DNA of 34,638 nucleotides from the NCBI GenBank assembly GCA_027622275.1, contig JAQBZB010000068.1:1-34638 (forward strand), read 5' to 3'. A model generated the notes under the pieces. It ran no database searches, had not been told where the DNA came from, and saw nothing but the letters and a program-made list of their open reading frames with translations. Shown piece after piece: positions 15,601 to 30,600 of this stretch (positions are counted from its first letter, which is position 1; each line of letters opens with the position of its first letter). The DNA is from Planctomycetota bacterium (GTDB lineage Bacteria; Planctomycetota; Planctomycetia; Pirellulales; Pirellulaceae). A program made the translations under genes and the position numbers.

Positions 15601-18600
15601 ACGGGCGAGACGGAAATTAACGGCGACGTCACGATCACCGACGACACCGCCACGGCCGGCGTCTTCAAGGTCAACACCGCCAACATCGACATCAACGCCA
15701 ATATCACCACCGACGCGCGGAACGTCGATCTCGATGCGACGACGTCGGTGGATCTGGCCACCGGCAAGTCGATTACGACGAGGGACAATAACTCCACGCA
15801 ACGAAAGCTCAACTCCGGCAGCGTTGACATCGACATCTCGGCGGCTGGGGCGGTGAACCTGGTAGGCTCGATTGTCACGACCGGTGCGAATAACACGTTT
15901 GGCACCAGTTTTGACGGTGGTCAAGTGACGATCGATACCTTCGATGGCGGCATCACCGTGGGTGGCGGGATTACCACGTCCGGCGGGTCAAACGATTTTA
16001 ATACCACCGGCGGTACTGCCGGATCGATTGCGATCAACGCCGGCGACGACGGAAATAGCGGCGGCGACGATATCAATATCAACGGAGCGTTAACCGCGCG
16101 CGGTGGCGCCAGTGCAGGTACGTCAGGAAGCGGAGGAGCAGGCAACTCGATCAGCATCATCACGGACGACGGTTTGATCAGCGTCACGGCAGCGATCATT
16201 TCATCCGGCGGCAGCGGATCCGTGGGAGTTTCCAATGGTGGTAACGCCGGGTCGATCACGATTACAAGTGGCGACGCAAATACGACTGGCACCGACACGA
16301 TTACGATTGGCGCTGCTCTTTCTGCCGTGGGTGGATCTCCAACACTCTCTGGCAACGGAGGCAACAATGCCGACATCACGATAAGTTCGGCGGATGCTCT
16401 GGCCATTCAGGCCCCGATCGCTGGCGGCAGTAACTCGGCCACGGCGATCAACATTGATGCGGCAGGCAACATTACCAGTACCGCGGCTGGCACCATTACG
16501 ACGACGGCACCCGTCAATAATCTCAACGCGTCGGGTGGCGTCGATATCGATGCAGCCGGAACCGGGTTGATTGATCTTGACGGAGCTATCATCACGACAG
16601 GTCAGACACAAAGTCTGAGCGGCGGCAGCGCTGGCGGAAACGTCAACATCAGCACGATAGATGGTGACATCACAATCGACGCGGCAATTACCACGACGGG
16701 TGGAGGAACAACTGACGCCACGCTGTTGGCTGGCAATGCTGGAAACATCACGATTGCGGCTGGCGACGCTGGTGGCTCGGGCGCTGACGACGTCAATGTC
16801 AACGCCGCTTTGACTGGCCTGGGCGGCAACAGCACGGTCGGCTCGGGAGCGGCTGGGAACGGCAGCGTGGTGAGCATCACGACCACCGACGGACTAATCA
16901 GCATCGCTGCGGCGATCATCACCTCCGGCGGCAACGGGACAGCCAGCACTTCCAACGGTGGAAACGCCGGGACGATCACGATCACGAGCGCCGACGCCAA
17001 CACGACGGGCACCGATACCGTCACGATCGGCGGCGCGCTGACGGCGAAGGGCGGAACTTCGGCAGGCGGCACGGGCGGCGACAACGCAGACATGGACATC
17101 ACCGCTGCAGCGTCTCTAGCCATTAACGCGGCGATCATGGGCGGCCAGAATGCCACAACCGGCATCGATCTGAACGCGGTAACCGGCATCACGAGCAATG
17201 CCTCAGGCGACATCACGACGACGGCGGTCGCCAACAGCGGCAACACATCGGGCGGCGTGGACATCGACAGCACGGCTGGCACGATCGTACTCTCGGGGTC
17301 GATCACGACCACTGGTGCGGCGCACGACGCGGGAACTGGCAGCGCGGGTGGCCAGGTTACGATCGACACCACCAACGGTTTGATCACCGTAAACGCCGGC
17401 GCCACGATCACCACCTCGGGTGGTGCAGCGACCACGACCGCCAACAACGGCGGCAACGCTGGACAAGTCATCATCCAAAGCGCGGGCACCGGTGACGACG
17501 ATGACGTGACGATCGGGGCCGCCATCAGTGCTCTTGGTGGTGCGGATTTCGACACCGGCACAGCCGGCGCGAATGGCAATGTCAAGATTGCCTCGCAAGA
17601 CGACTTGTTCCTCAACGCGGCCATTAGCGGCGGCTCGACGACGGTGGCGATGGGGACGACTGGCATCGACTTGGACGCCGGCGAGACTTTCGTTAGCAAC
17701 GCCGCCGGCTTGATTACAACGACGGCGACGGCAGACGGCACCAACGCCGCAACGGCTTCTGGTCCGGTGGCCATCGACACCGCAAACGGCCTGATCACGA
17801 TCGGCGCAGCCATCGTGACTTCGGGCGTCGCCGGGCCCTCTGGCGATTCGCCTGGCGGCAACGCCGGTACCATTTCGATCACTTCCGCGAACGGAGCTGG
17901 AACCGATGATGGCATTACGCTCAACGGCGCGCTGACCGCGCTCGGCGGGAGTCCCAACGGCGCCGGGACCGCAGGCGTAAACGCTGACATCTCCGTAACC
18001 ACAGCCGATACCTTGGCGGTCAACGCCGCCATCAGCGGCGGAGCGAACGCCACCACGGGGGTCGATCTCGAAGCTGGCGGCAACATCACCAGCAACGCCT
18101 CCGGCGACATCACGACGACGGCGCTCGTCAACAGCAGCAACGCTTCTGGTGGCGTGGACATCGACAGCACGGCTGGCACGATTGACCTGGACGGCGACAT
18201 CATCACGACAGGTGCCGACCGCAACGCGTCGCCAGCCAACAATGGCGGCCAGGTCACGATTGATACGGCCAACGGATCGATCACGATCGACGGAGTCATC
18301 ACGACTTCTGGTGGAGCCGCGACGGCGGGCAACTCGAACGGTGGCGACGCGGCGACGATCGCGATCACGGCTGCCGACGGCGCGGGAACCGACGACGGGA
18401 TCACGATCAACGGGGCTCTGACCGCCAAAGCGGGTTTGGCCAGCGGCAGCGGCGTGTCCGGACAGAACCACGACATCGCGATCACGACGGCGGATGCGCT
18501 GTTGATCCAGGCGGCGATGATGGGCGGCAGGAACACAACGACAGGCATTGACTTGATCGGTTCCTCGGTGACCACGAGCGGGGCCGGCACGATCACGACC

Positions 18601-21600
18601 ACGGGGCCGGTGAACACCGACCTCCGTCCGTCCGGTGGTATTGACATCGACGCGACGCGCGCGATCGATCTGAATGGCGCGATCACGACGACGGGCGCGG
18701 CCCGCAACGCCGGGAATGGCAATGCCGGTGGCCAGGTCACGATCAACTCGACGACCGCTGGCCAGATCGACATTGATGGTGGGATCACCACGACAGGTGG
18801 CGCGACCAGTGAAGGTACATCGACCGGTGGCGTGGGTGGCAGCGTGACGATCGGCACGACGGATGGTTTGATCAACGTCACGACAGCGATCACGACTTCA
18901 GGTGGAGCCGGCACCGCAGGTATGGACGGTGGCGGCAATGCTGGAACGATTAGCATCACCAGTGGCGGCGGAGCGGGCGACAACATCACGCTGACCGGCG
19001 CGCTAACGGCTCAAGGTGGTGTCGAAAGTGGAACCGGCACGGCTGGCAACAACGGCAACATCACAGTCACTTCGGCGGGCACGCTGGCAGTCAATGCCGC
19101 GATTAAGGGTGGTCAGAATACGACGACCGGGATCGACCTCGCGGCCGCCACTGGCATCACGAGCGACGCCTCCGGCACCATCACGACGACCGCCGTGGTC
19201 AACAGCCAAACGGCGTCGGGCGGTGTGGACATTGATGTAACTGGCGTCGGAGCGATCAGTCTGGCGGGGGCCATCGCCACCACCGGTGCTGGCACGGACA
19301 GTGCCACCGCCAGCGCAGGCGGCCAAGTCACGATCGACACCTTCGACGGCGCGATCACGGTCACTAACATCACCACGAGCGGCGGTAACGGCACGGCCGC
19401 AATTACCAATGGCGGAGCTGCCGGCGCCATCGCCATCATCGTGGGCGACGACGGCGGAGGCGGGGATCATGACCTGACGCTCAATGGCGCGATCATCGCG
19501 CTCGGCGGCTCTGAAGGCGCGGGCGGCACCGCAGGAACTGGCGGCACGGTCGAGTTGACGGCTGACGATCAGATCATTGACGGCAGCGACGCGGCGACCG
19601 ACATCCAGGCCTTGGCCGCCGAGTTGATCGCGGTGACTGGCATTGCCACCGGAAGCGATCCCGACAACCGGCTTGAAGTCGATCTCACCAATCTCGCCGC
19701 GACGACGGCTTCCGGCGACATCTCGATCCTGGATGTGGCGGGTGGTCTGACAATCACCGACGTGAACGGAATCATTGGCGCAACGGCGACCAGCGGCGTT
19801 AGCATCACGGCTGGCGCGGTCGGCGACGACATCACGATCACGGCGCAGAGCCCGCTGACCGTGAACTCGCCAGTCGCCAATGCGGGCGGTGGGAATATCA
19901 CCCAGACCGCTAGCGGGAGCACGGACAGCGACGACCTGACGATCAACGCCAACATCACGGCGACAGGTGGGACTGGCAATATCACGCTGAACGCCGGCGA
20001 TGATATTCTGCAGACCGGGACGGCAGCAGTTAGCGCGGCGAGCAGCGGTGCGGTTGATTACAACGCTTCGACAGGGACCAGCGACGGTGTGATCACGATG
20101 ACCAATGGTACGACGGCGGCAAGTGGCAGCGGCGTGATCACGATGGATGCCGATGGCGATATCACAGTCAGTGGAGTCTCGACGACGGCGGGGACAGCTC
20201 CGGCGGCGGGTGTGCGGATCGAAACGACGGCCGGTGCGATCAAGGATGCGGGTGATATGAACACCGACATCACGGCAGCTTCGGTCGCGCTGCGCGCTGA
20301 GACGGGGATTGGCGATGCGGGTGATGCGAACGGGCGGCTGGAAACGGCGACCTCCGGCACAACACTGACGTTAGCCGCGGTGACCGAGAGCGGCGACATC
20401 GGCTTGCGGAACACCGGCAGCTTGACGATCGGCACGGTCGATTCGCTGGTTGGCGTGGTGATCACCGACGCGACCGACAACAACCAAGGCGACGACATCA
20501 TCATCACCGCGGCCAGCCCCGTCACGGTGGACGACGTCGTGACCAACAATGATGGCGGTGATATCACACTAGCCGCCGAAGCAGGAACAGCGGCTGATGC
20601 GACCGATGACCTCGACATCAACGCCAACATCACGGCAAGCGGTGGCACAGGATCGATCAATTTGTATGCGACCGACGGCGTCGATGTGGATGCTGCGGTC
20701 ACGATTGCTGCGGCCAGCACAGGCAACGTCCTCGTCAGCGCGTCGACCGACTACAACGACGGTACGCCGCAGAATGGGTTTACTCCACGAGATGCGACCA
20801 CGTTCCCCAGCGATGGCGACGTGGTGATGCAAAGCGGCTCGACGATCCAGACCGAAGACGGCGACATCACGATCCGCGGTGCGGGCGATGTGAAACTGAG
20901 TAAGGTCAACGCCGACAGCAACAGCAACGGCGGCGACGGTACGGTCATCATCACGGCCGACTTCGATGGTGTCGATACCGGTTTGAGCGACGAAGTCGGC
21001 GCGATCACCGACAACTTGACCGGCGAAACTGCCACCGACATCAACATCACGGCGCTGAACACGGCGCTGCGGGCCGGCAGCGGCATTGGCGATGATGCGA
21101 ACGATATCGACATCGTCTCGCTGACCGGCAGCCCGCACACGATCGCGGCCCAGACCGAAGCGGGCGACATCGTCATCACCAACCGGGGCGAAACGATCAT
21201 CGGCACGGTCAGCGATCCGTTCAGCCAGTTCGCGGACCTTTCAGGCGTCACGATTCTCGATGCGACGGCGACCGTTGCGAATCAGGACACCGCCGACGAC
21301 AACATCAAGATCATCTCCACCCGCGACATGACGGTCAGCCAAGCCGTCACCAACAACGACGGCGGCGATATTACGCTGGCGGCCGAAGGCGGCGGCGGTG
21401 GGCAGTTCCAGGTGATCAATACCTTGTTGGGCGGGGCCGGAACGTTCACTTGGCTTCAAGCGGCGGCCGACGCGGCGGCCCGCGGTGGATACTTGGCGAC
21501 GATCACTTCGGCCGCTGAAAACGTTTTGTTCAACACCGCGCGCGGTGGCGCAGATGTCTGGATCGGTGCGTCGGACGCTGCCGTCGAAGGCGAGTGGCGG

Positions 21601-24600
21601 TGGGTGCAAGGTCCCGAAGCAGCCGCAGACGGTGGCCAGGGATTGCTGTTCTGGACAGGTACCAGCAGCGGCACGCTCACTGCCGGTTTATTCGAAAACT
21701 GGGGCGGTGGAGAGCCGAACAACTCGAGCGACGAAGATTATGCACACGCCTCGTCGGTGTGGAATGATCTGCCGGTAACGTCGAACCTTGGCTCCTACAT
21801 GCTGGAGATTGGCAACAGTGACTTGATCGTTAACGCCAACATCACGGCCACGGGCGCGGCGACGGGTGCCGATGGCAACATCAACCTCTATGGTGCTAAC
21901 GACGTTATCTTCGATGACAGTGTGGGTGCCACGATTGATCCCACGGTCAGCGCCGCCGGCAGCGGAGATGTGCTAGTCCAGGCCGGTACCGATTTCAATG
22001 ATGGCGGTACTCCCGCAAACGGCAGTTCTATCGGCAACATCGCGATGGGCGACGGCTCGACGATTTCAACGCAAGACGGCGACATCACCCTGCAAGCTCC
22101 CGGCGACATCAGCCTGAGCAAGGTCGATGCTGACAGCAACAACACCGGCCCGGCGGGCACCGTCATCGTCACGGCCGACTTCGACGGCGTGGGAACGGGC
22201 CTGAGCAATAACGTCGGCGCGATCACCGACAACCTGAGCGGCGAAGGTTTCGGCAGCATCAACGTGGCCGGCGGCGCGGCGGCGTTCCGGGCTCCGCAAG
22301 GCATCGGCTCGGCCAACGATATCGATACCGATCTGGGTGATGACGCTTACCAGTCGCGAGCCAACCTAACCGCGTTGAACACACTCTCTGGCAACATCCT
22401 GATCGATGATGTTGGCACAAACAGCGATAACCTGACAATCGGCACCGTCAACGCGCTGGTCGGGATCACGAATCGGGGTCCTGGCGGGACGGTTGTTGTC
22501 AGCAACACCAGCCCGATTACCACCGCGGACGACGTGCTCGCCGACGGCAATATCACGATCACGGCTGCCGATGATGCGCTGGATGATGCGGGCGCGACGG
22601 CGGACCTGGTGGATGGCGGCGGCGGACTGTCGTTCAGCGGAACGACCGGCGATGGGCCGACGGTAATGTTCGCCTCGGCCACGGCGATGACGCTCAGCGA
22701 CAACGTAAATCTCACGACTGAGACCGGCCCGTTCCTGCACGAAGCCACACTGCCTGCTGCCGGAACGATCATCGATCTCTTGCTCATCTCCAACAGCACG
22801 GTGACGGTCACATTCGGCTCGGCAATCCACAATCCAGTCTTCCACATCACGGATCTGGACAACGCCGCCACGCTCGACTTTGGCGCACCGATCTCGTTGT
22901 TCAACGCCACGGGTGAAGCGGGTGCCACAGCGGAGACAACTATCGGTGGTGGAACGACGAACGATGTTGTTACCGCCACGACAAACGATTGGGGCGGCAG
23001 TGTGACCGTGATGGGCACGTTCACGACGCTGACGCTCACGCTGGCCGGCGATGCCAGCGGCATTGGGCTCGGTCTAGCTTCGGGCTCGGCAGTTGATCAT
23101 GTTACGGTCAACCGCACCGATACGGCTGGCACGGGATTCGTCGACGTGATCTCGGCGACCGGCAGCATCACGATCAACGCTGGCGACGATGTTAACGTCT
23201 TCGGCAACTTGACTGCTGTCGGCCAGTTGATCGGCACCGATCCAACTAACGACAAGACGTATGCGATTAACCCGGCAACGGGTGTCGTGACCGAGATCGG
23301 CGCTACGGGTACGACCAGTGTTTCAGCCCTGGGAGTCGACGCGACCTCGACGACCGTGTTCGGGTTGGACCAAGTCGCCAGCGACAACAGTGACCTGTTC
23401 TCGATCAATCCGTCTTCCGGAGTCGGCACGAAGACGTTTGATGTCACTCCCGCCGCGAGCGACAACTATACGGCAGCGGCTCATGGCAGCGGCACGACGT
23501 TGTTTGCCTTTGCAGACGACATTGACTCGCTTGTTTCCATCAACACAACGACTGGCGTGGCGACGACTCTGGGTGTTGTTACGATCACGGCGACGGGAGC
23601 GACGGTCACCGACATCGATGGCATGGCGTTCGATAGCGCAAACAGTAAGTTGTTCGCGGTCGATAACGCCACGGACCAATTGCTGACGATCAATACGACG
23701 ACGGGCGCGGCGGTCGTCGTCGGCCCGACGGGCCAGGACCTGGGCGGCTTGGCCTTTGATCCCGTCGGCAAGCGGTTGTATGCGACGGATAACGCCGGCA
23801 ACCAGTTGATGCTGGTCAGCACCGTGACGGGAGCTGTCAGTGCGGTGGGCGGTTACGGCGGCAGCTTCCAGATCGATGGCCTGGCGTCGCGCACCGTCTC
23901 GGGCAAGATCACAATCAACATTGATAACACGTCGGTCGCGGGAGCCGATGCAGAGCCAGGCACAACAGGTACCGAAAAGCTCACACGTGGCGGTCGTGTC
24001 GACATCGATACGATTCTTGATACCGGCACACCGGCCAACAGCACGGGCGTGCTGTCGACGATTGAAGGCACTGACATCTTCGGCGGCAACGACAACGACA
24101 TCTTTGATTTCTTCCCACTGGCGACGACTTCGTTCTTTGTCCAAGGAAGCGCTCCGGTGTTTGCCGATGGCAACCCTCCCGTGCCGCCAGGCGATAAGTT
24201 GGTCCTGCAATTCCAGTACGTCACGGCTCCGCCGACTTTGACGGTTGGCGTTCCCGCAGCGGGCACGTTTACCTTCGACCCCAACTTCCCCGGCACACCG
24301 GACGACGAGCAAAAAGTTGTCTACGAGAGCATCGAGAACGTCAGCAAGGTCGGCGCGCAGGACTTCCACCTGGTGGTCGATTCGACGCTTACGACGCCAG
24401 CTCCCGGCAGCTATGGCAACGACACGTTTGACGACAAGATTGAAGTGCGTTTGAACGACGGTCTGGGAAGTGGCGATGGCGGCGTGCAGGGCGAGGATGT
24501 GATCATCGAACGCACCGACGTCGGAGCGGTGCCCTTCCAGGACATCATCATCCGAGCCGCAGTCGCCGACATCCTTTCGGTAACACTGATTGGATCGAGC

Positions 24601-27600
24601 GATAACGAAGAGTTGACGATTAACGCGAATAACGGCGTACCGGCGTTTAGCGGGACCGTGCCGGAATCACAGCGACGGATTCCAAATGCACTGAAGGAGT
24701 ATTGGTACAACGACTTCTTCGGCGACGATGAACTCGATTTGTCCGGCGGAGGCGGCTACTTGGGTCGGCAGACCGGCACGTCGAGCTATCTGAATCAAGA
24801 CATCGGCGGCGTTGATTCTGACTTGAGCTTCAGCGGCAACGACTTCAATAGCCGCTCGAGCGGTTACACCGGGACCGATGCGTTTGGTGCGGTCTGGATC
24901 GGACAGATTGAGATTGGAGCAATCGGTTCGGGTTCGGCACTTGAAGCCGGCACGATCAGCTTCGGCACTCGCAGCAATGACGGCTCGGTGATTTACATCG
25001 ACTCCAGCGGCAACGGAGCCTTTGAAGCTGGCGAACGCGTCGTTAACAACACCGGCACGCGAAGTGGTAGCTCGACGCAGGATGCAGTCGGTCAAGTTAC
25101 CCTCGCGGCCGGCACGTATGACATCGCGATCGCCTACTACGATGGCGACGATGCGAACAACACGAATGCCAACAATGTGCAGTCGATGGAAGCACGCTTC
25201 TCAGGCGGCACGGTGACCGACTACAACTTGCTAACGATCATCGATCCGACCGCGACGGCTCAAGCCAACCTGTGGTACTCACCGGTCCTCGACAACCCGC
25301 ATATCAACTCGGACAACAACGGCAATGGCGGTGTGCCGAACTTCTTCTGGCGAGCTGAAGCAGGAACGGATTCGCTGGTTTACACCTATGATCAAGCCAA
25401 TTCTGGCGTGACGAACCAGGTGTATGCCATCGGCGACGGCTACGGTGGCGGTGACAATACCGCTGCTGGTTTCTCAGAGGGTGAATTGCAGACGACGATC
25501 CCAACGCAAACGGACCCGGATGCGTTGACGCTGTATTTCACGGGCTTGGAGCCGATCACGGCCAGCGGCGACGCTGGCGGAACGCTGACGGTTCTCGGCG
25601 ACGACGATCACAACACGATCACGATTGCCGACAGCCCGACGGCGGGTAATACGCGGATCACCGCGGCGAAGAATCCGATTCAAGATGGTAACGCGATCAT
25701 CACCGACGTGACCAACGATCGGGTCCTCGACAACGGAGTTGGCACATACGAGACGTACGACTTTGCCGCCGATACGTTTGTAACGCTGAATGTGTTTGGT
25801 CAGCAAGGCGAAGACGTGATTGATCTGACTTCGCTCGATGCGAATGAGAACACGCTGACGGCGATCAACCTCGATGGCGACGCCGACGACAACGATGACA
25901 CGTCGCAAGACAACTTGCGAGTCCGCAGTACGTCGAGCCTGCCGAACACGAGCACGATCACGCTTCGCGGCGGAGCGGGCAACGATACGTTCCAGTTGTT
26001 CCAATCGACGCGTATCACAGACGACATCGACGTGCCGATCGTCGTGTCTCCGGCTGGTTCGAACGCGACAGGCAGCGGAGCCGATGACGAGACGAGCACG
26101 AGCGATCGCACGAGCCGATCCGATCCACGTTCGACGTTTAACGACGACGATTCGACCGGCGATCGGCTGATCATCGATAACTCGGGATCGACCGCGACGT
26201 TCCCTGCACTGAACATCACGAACTCGAATGTGCTGGACAACGTCACCGGCAACACAACGGCTGCCGACGTGACATTCAACGACATCGATGAGCTAACGAT
26301 CTACCGGCCGTCGACAAACGACACGATCAACGTCAACTACGGTGGAGTTGCGACCTTCGTCGATGCTGATTTGGATCGAGTGACACTCAATGGTTCGGGC
26401 GGCAACGACACGTTCAACATCCTGTCGAGTACGCCAGGGACCGGGCAAACGACCGATCCTTTCATCCAGCTCAACGGCGACGGCGACCGACAGTTGAGGA
26501 TCGATGGAGGAGGGAACAACGCAGATGACTTGAACGACTTTGTCGACGACGATCGGACGCCAACGCAGGACACGGCGGCGAATGGCTTTACGGGCACGGA
26601 TCAGTTCATCTACGCGGCTGGCGAATTCGTGTTGAACGGCCGAATCGATGGTGGTGCGGCGGATGACACGCTTTCCTACACGGCCTACACAACGACACGC
26701 TCGATCCTATTGACGGCCCTTGGTACGATCGATGGCTTCCGCGGTGATGACATCAGTGGTGCTCCACCCTTCGGACCGATAACCACTGACAGCATCGTGG
26801 TGAGCGACGGGAGTGGCGAACGCAACTTCATCAACATCGATCAGATTCTCGGCACGTCGGCGAATGCGGACTTGTTGATCGGGCCGAACTTGTTCAATCA
26901 CTGGGATTTCGGAAACCGTACGAGCGCGGCAGCCGCGACGGACGAAGGTGTTCTCGTTGCGAGTGATGTTTCGATCGGCGATGGAGGCAATGGTACTTCG
27001 ATCGGCCGACCCACGGGCACCGTGCCGATCTCAGCGACGGGCGGGGAGCAAGACTTACTTTGGGACGACTTCCAGCACATCCGAGGCGGCACGAGCGACG
27101 ATCATTTTGACTTCCGCCAGGACTCAGTCCTCACCGGCATGATCGACGGCAACTCCGGCGAGGACACGATCGATCTACGTGACTTCACCGCGAACGTCGT
27201 GATCGATCTGACAACTCGCCCGGCGACGACGGGACAGACCCCAATCGCTGGTACGTCTGGAACAGTTGTACTGCAAGGTACCGTCACCCAGGGCGGGAAC
27301 GCGGTTGTCGTCGGCCACCTGCGCCGCGCGACCGATCTGGGCGCTGTGCCGCCGAACGCAACGCCTGCCGATTCCGATAGCAGCAGTATCGAGAACGCCT
27401 TCGGCGGACATGGAGCCGACACGATCATCGGCGACGGCGACAACAACATTTTGGGCGACGGACCGGCGAACGACTTCCTGTACGGAGATGATGGCGACGA
27501 CATCTATCGGCTGGAGCCGGGGGCCGTGGAAGCTGGCACGGGTGCCAGTCAAGACGTTGTGTTGGAGAACAACAGCGGTCAGTTCCCGACAAACGCGAAT

Positions 27601-30600
27601 AACCCGCACACGAAAACAGGTGCGACCGGCAACGATACGATTGACTTCCGCTTCGCCGACTCGAACACGATGTTCGATATCGACCACATCGACACGCTGC
27701 TCGACAACGTAAATGATCCGCAGCAGGACGTCTTCGGTACGGTCGCCGGCAATCAGTTCGTGACGATCCAACGTGTCGAAGCATCGACCACGTTCGCGAG
27801 CCGCGGCAATGATCCGGTCAACTACGTCAGCCCCTTCGAGAACCTCGTCGGCAGCCAGTTCAACGACATTCTGGATATCGACCCGTTGGCCATCGGCGGC
27901 GACTTCCCCGTCAATGGCCCGCCTGTGCTTCGCAACGTCGACGGCAACAGCGGCACCGACATCCTGCAATTCGAGTCGTACGGCGCGAACGTGTTCGACA
28001 CTGGCCTCTCCGTCACCGCGGCCGGCACTGGCACGGTGACGTATCAGAGCATCGAGACCCTGACGGCGTTCAACCAGACCGCGCGCGTGATCGATGACGG
28101 TGATACCTCGTTCCGAATGACTCCGACACCTGAGTCCGTCAACTCGCAGTGGGCGAACGTTTGGCAGGATGCGGGCACGGAAGGAAACTCGGGAGACTAC
28201 CGTGCGCATGTGGGTGGCAACTTCGTCGACCACTTCGCGGAATGGACGTTCAACGGCGTACAACCTGGCAAGTATCGCGTTTCGGCAACCTGGCCCGGCG
28301 TCGCAGCGGATCGATCACAAGTGACGCCGTGGGCTCTTCTAACTGCGATTGATGCTCCTTTCACCGTCTTCGACGACAGCGAAAAGCTGATGACGATCGA
28401 TGTCGATCAGAACGCCCTACCGAGCGATTTCTTGGACGGCGGCGTTTGGTGGCACGATCTCGGCGTCTTCCAGATTGATAGCCACACGCTGGTGACACAG
28501 CTCGGCGTTGATGCCAATGGCTTTGTCTATGCCGACTCGATCCGGATCGAGCGATTGAGTGACGGGCCTGAGCTGCGAGTGTTCGTTGACGACACGATTC
28601 ACATGACCGATTCGAGCAGCAAAGTCGACTTTAGTACCTTCATTGCGCAGCCACGGTCCAAAACCTTCACGCTGCAAAATGAGGGGACGACGGCTCTGAG
28701 TATCTTTGGGCTGGAGTTGTTTGGAGACACGAAAATCACGTTGAATCTGCCGTTCCCGACGCCCACGGCGGCCATGCCTTTGGTGATTGCTCCTGGTGAA
28801 TCGACGTTCGTGACGGTTACGCTCGATGCCACCCAGCATGGCGAGTTCGCCACGGAACTGCGCATCTTCTCCAACGATGTTGATGAGAACGTGATGCAGA
28901 AGCCGGGGGCCGGGATCAATCCCACGCCGGACAACGACACGACTCGCGACGAAGATCCTTTCACCGTCGAGATCACGGGATCGGTTGTTAGTACTTTTAT
29001 CATCGACGACGGCGATCCAGGCTTTGATACAACCAACCTCGCCACGGGGGTTTGGCTCGGGCCTGATGGCGATGGGTACTTGGGTGATGATCTGTGGACG
29101 ACGTCGGATAGCAGTGGAGACGCTGCCACTTGGACGTTCACGGGATTGCCTGCTGGAAACTATCGCGTGTCGGCGACTTGGGACGATCCGGGGAGCCCGG
29201 TCATTGATGCACCGTTTACCATTTTCGAAGGCAGCACGGGCGGCACGAACTTGGGAACGACACTGATGAACCAGCAAGGGGCTCCAGCTTCCTTTAGCGA
29301 TGTAGGCGTCTTGTGGCAGGATTTAACGGTCGGTACGACGACAACTGCTAACGGGATTCCGGTCTACAACATCAGCGGCTTGGCTCTGAACAACACCATT
29401 ACTGTGCAACTGACTGATCTGGTTGCGAGTAGCAGCATCCATCTCGTCCACGCTGATGCGATTCGCATCGAGCGGATTCTGGACCCCGATATCACCGTCA
29501 CCGAGTTGGTGAGCGGTGTGGCGATCGCCGACGACACCGGTACGTTCGACTTTGGCACGACCTTCCCCGGTGTCAGCGTCGAGAAGACCTTTGTGATCAC
29601 AAACAACGGCCCCTCGAATAATGTCGTTATCGCCGAGCCGTTTACTTTGCCGTCGGGTTACACACTGACGCAAGTCTTCGGCGGCACGCCAACCGGCTTG
29701 GCGAGCAACACCGCCACACTGGCACCTGCAGGGACCACAACCTTCAAGATCCGAGTCGATGCGGGCGGTGCAGGCACTGCTGGTGGTGAAGTGTCGTTCG
29801 GCATGGTCTCGCCCGACATCGATCCCGACGAGAATCCATTTAACTTTACGATCACGAGCAATGTCTCTGAATCTCGGATCATTGACGACAACCTAACAAT
29901 GACCGGCGGATACTCCGAAACCGGCACGTGGTTCGGACCTGACGGACATGGTTACTTGGGCGACGATCGTTGGACCGCCGCGGACGACGACGGAGATACT
30001 GCGACGTTTACCTTCCAGAATCTTCCCAGCGGACGCTACGAAGTCGCCGCCACCTGGAAACCGGAGTGGAACGCCAGTTCGGCCACGCCTTTCGCGATAA
30101 CCGGAGATGCGACGAGCAACGTCACGGTCAATCAGCGCGTGCGGCCCGACGACTTTATCGACCAGAGTGTCGCTTGGGAGATCTTGGGCGATGTCTCGAC
30201 GTCGACCGGCCAGATCACGGTGGTGTTGTCAGATAATGCGACCGGACTTGTCCATGCGGATGCCGTGCAGGTTCGGCTGTTGAGCCAAACCGAAATCGAA
30301 GTGTTGGACGGCACGACCGTGCTGACGGACGGGCAGAGCGCCGTCAATTTCGGCTCAACGACGCCGATCGGATCAGATCTCAATCGAACATTCACGGTCC
30401 GCAATTATGGCAGCCGCGCGATGCCGGTTTCTTCGCTCAGCCTGCCGCCAGGTTTTGTCCAGATTGGCGTCTTCCCCAGCTCTGTGCCAGCGGCGTCCGG
30501 CGGAAACCCCGGTTCGGCTTCCTTCACCGTTCGACTACCTCGCAACACAGTCGGGGAATTCGCTGGCACGTTGAGCTTCGCTGCCGACGACCGGGACGAA

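Noticed and set aside
14407-15924. A 505-codon minus-strand frame rich in Arg, Val, Asp and Gly
   Set aside because: Antisense shadow of the giant protein, with composition dictated by the sense strand. The sense frame has clear beta-solenoid repeats and is open for 22 kb.
16602-18989. A 795-codon open frame on the minus strand, rich in Pro, Ala, Val and Ile
   Set aside because: It is the antisense of the FHA-like repeats of the giant protein. The repetitive sense codons (ACG, ATC, GGC, GAC, GCG) give few stops on the other strand. It has no domain, no ribosome site and follows the sense repeat period.
27175-28263. A 362-codon minus-strand frame (and a similar 348-codon frame at 23323-24369)
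   Set aside because: Both lie fully inside the giant gene. They have no recognisable motif, no start signals and codon use that mirrors the sense frame.
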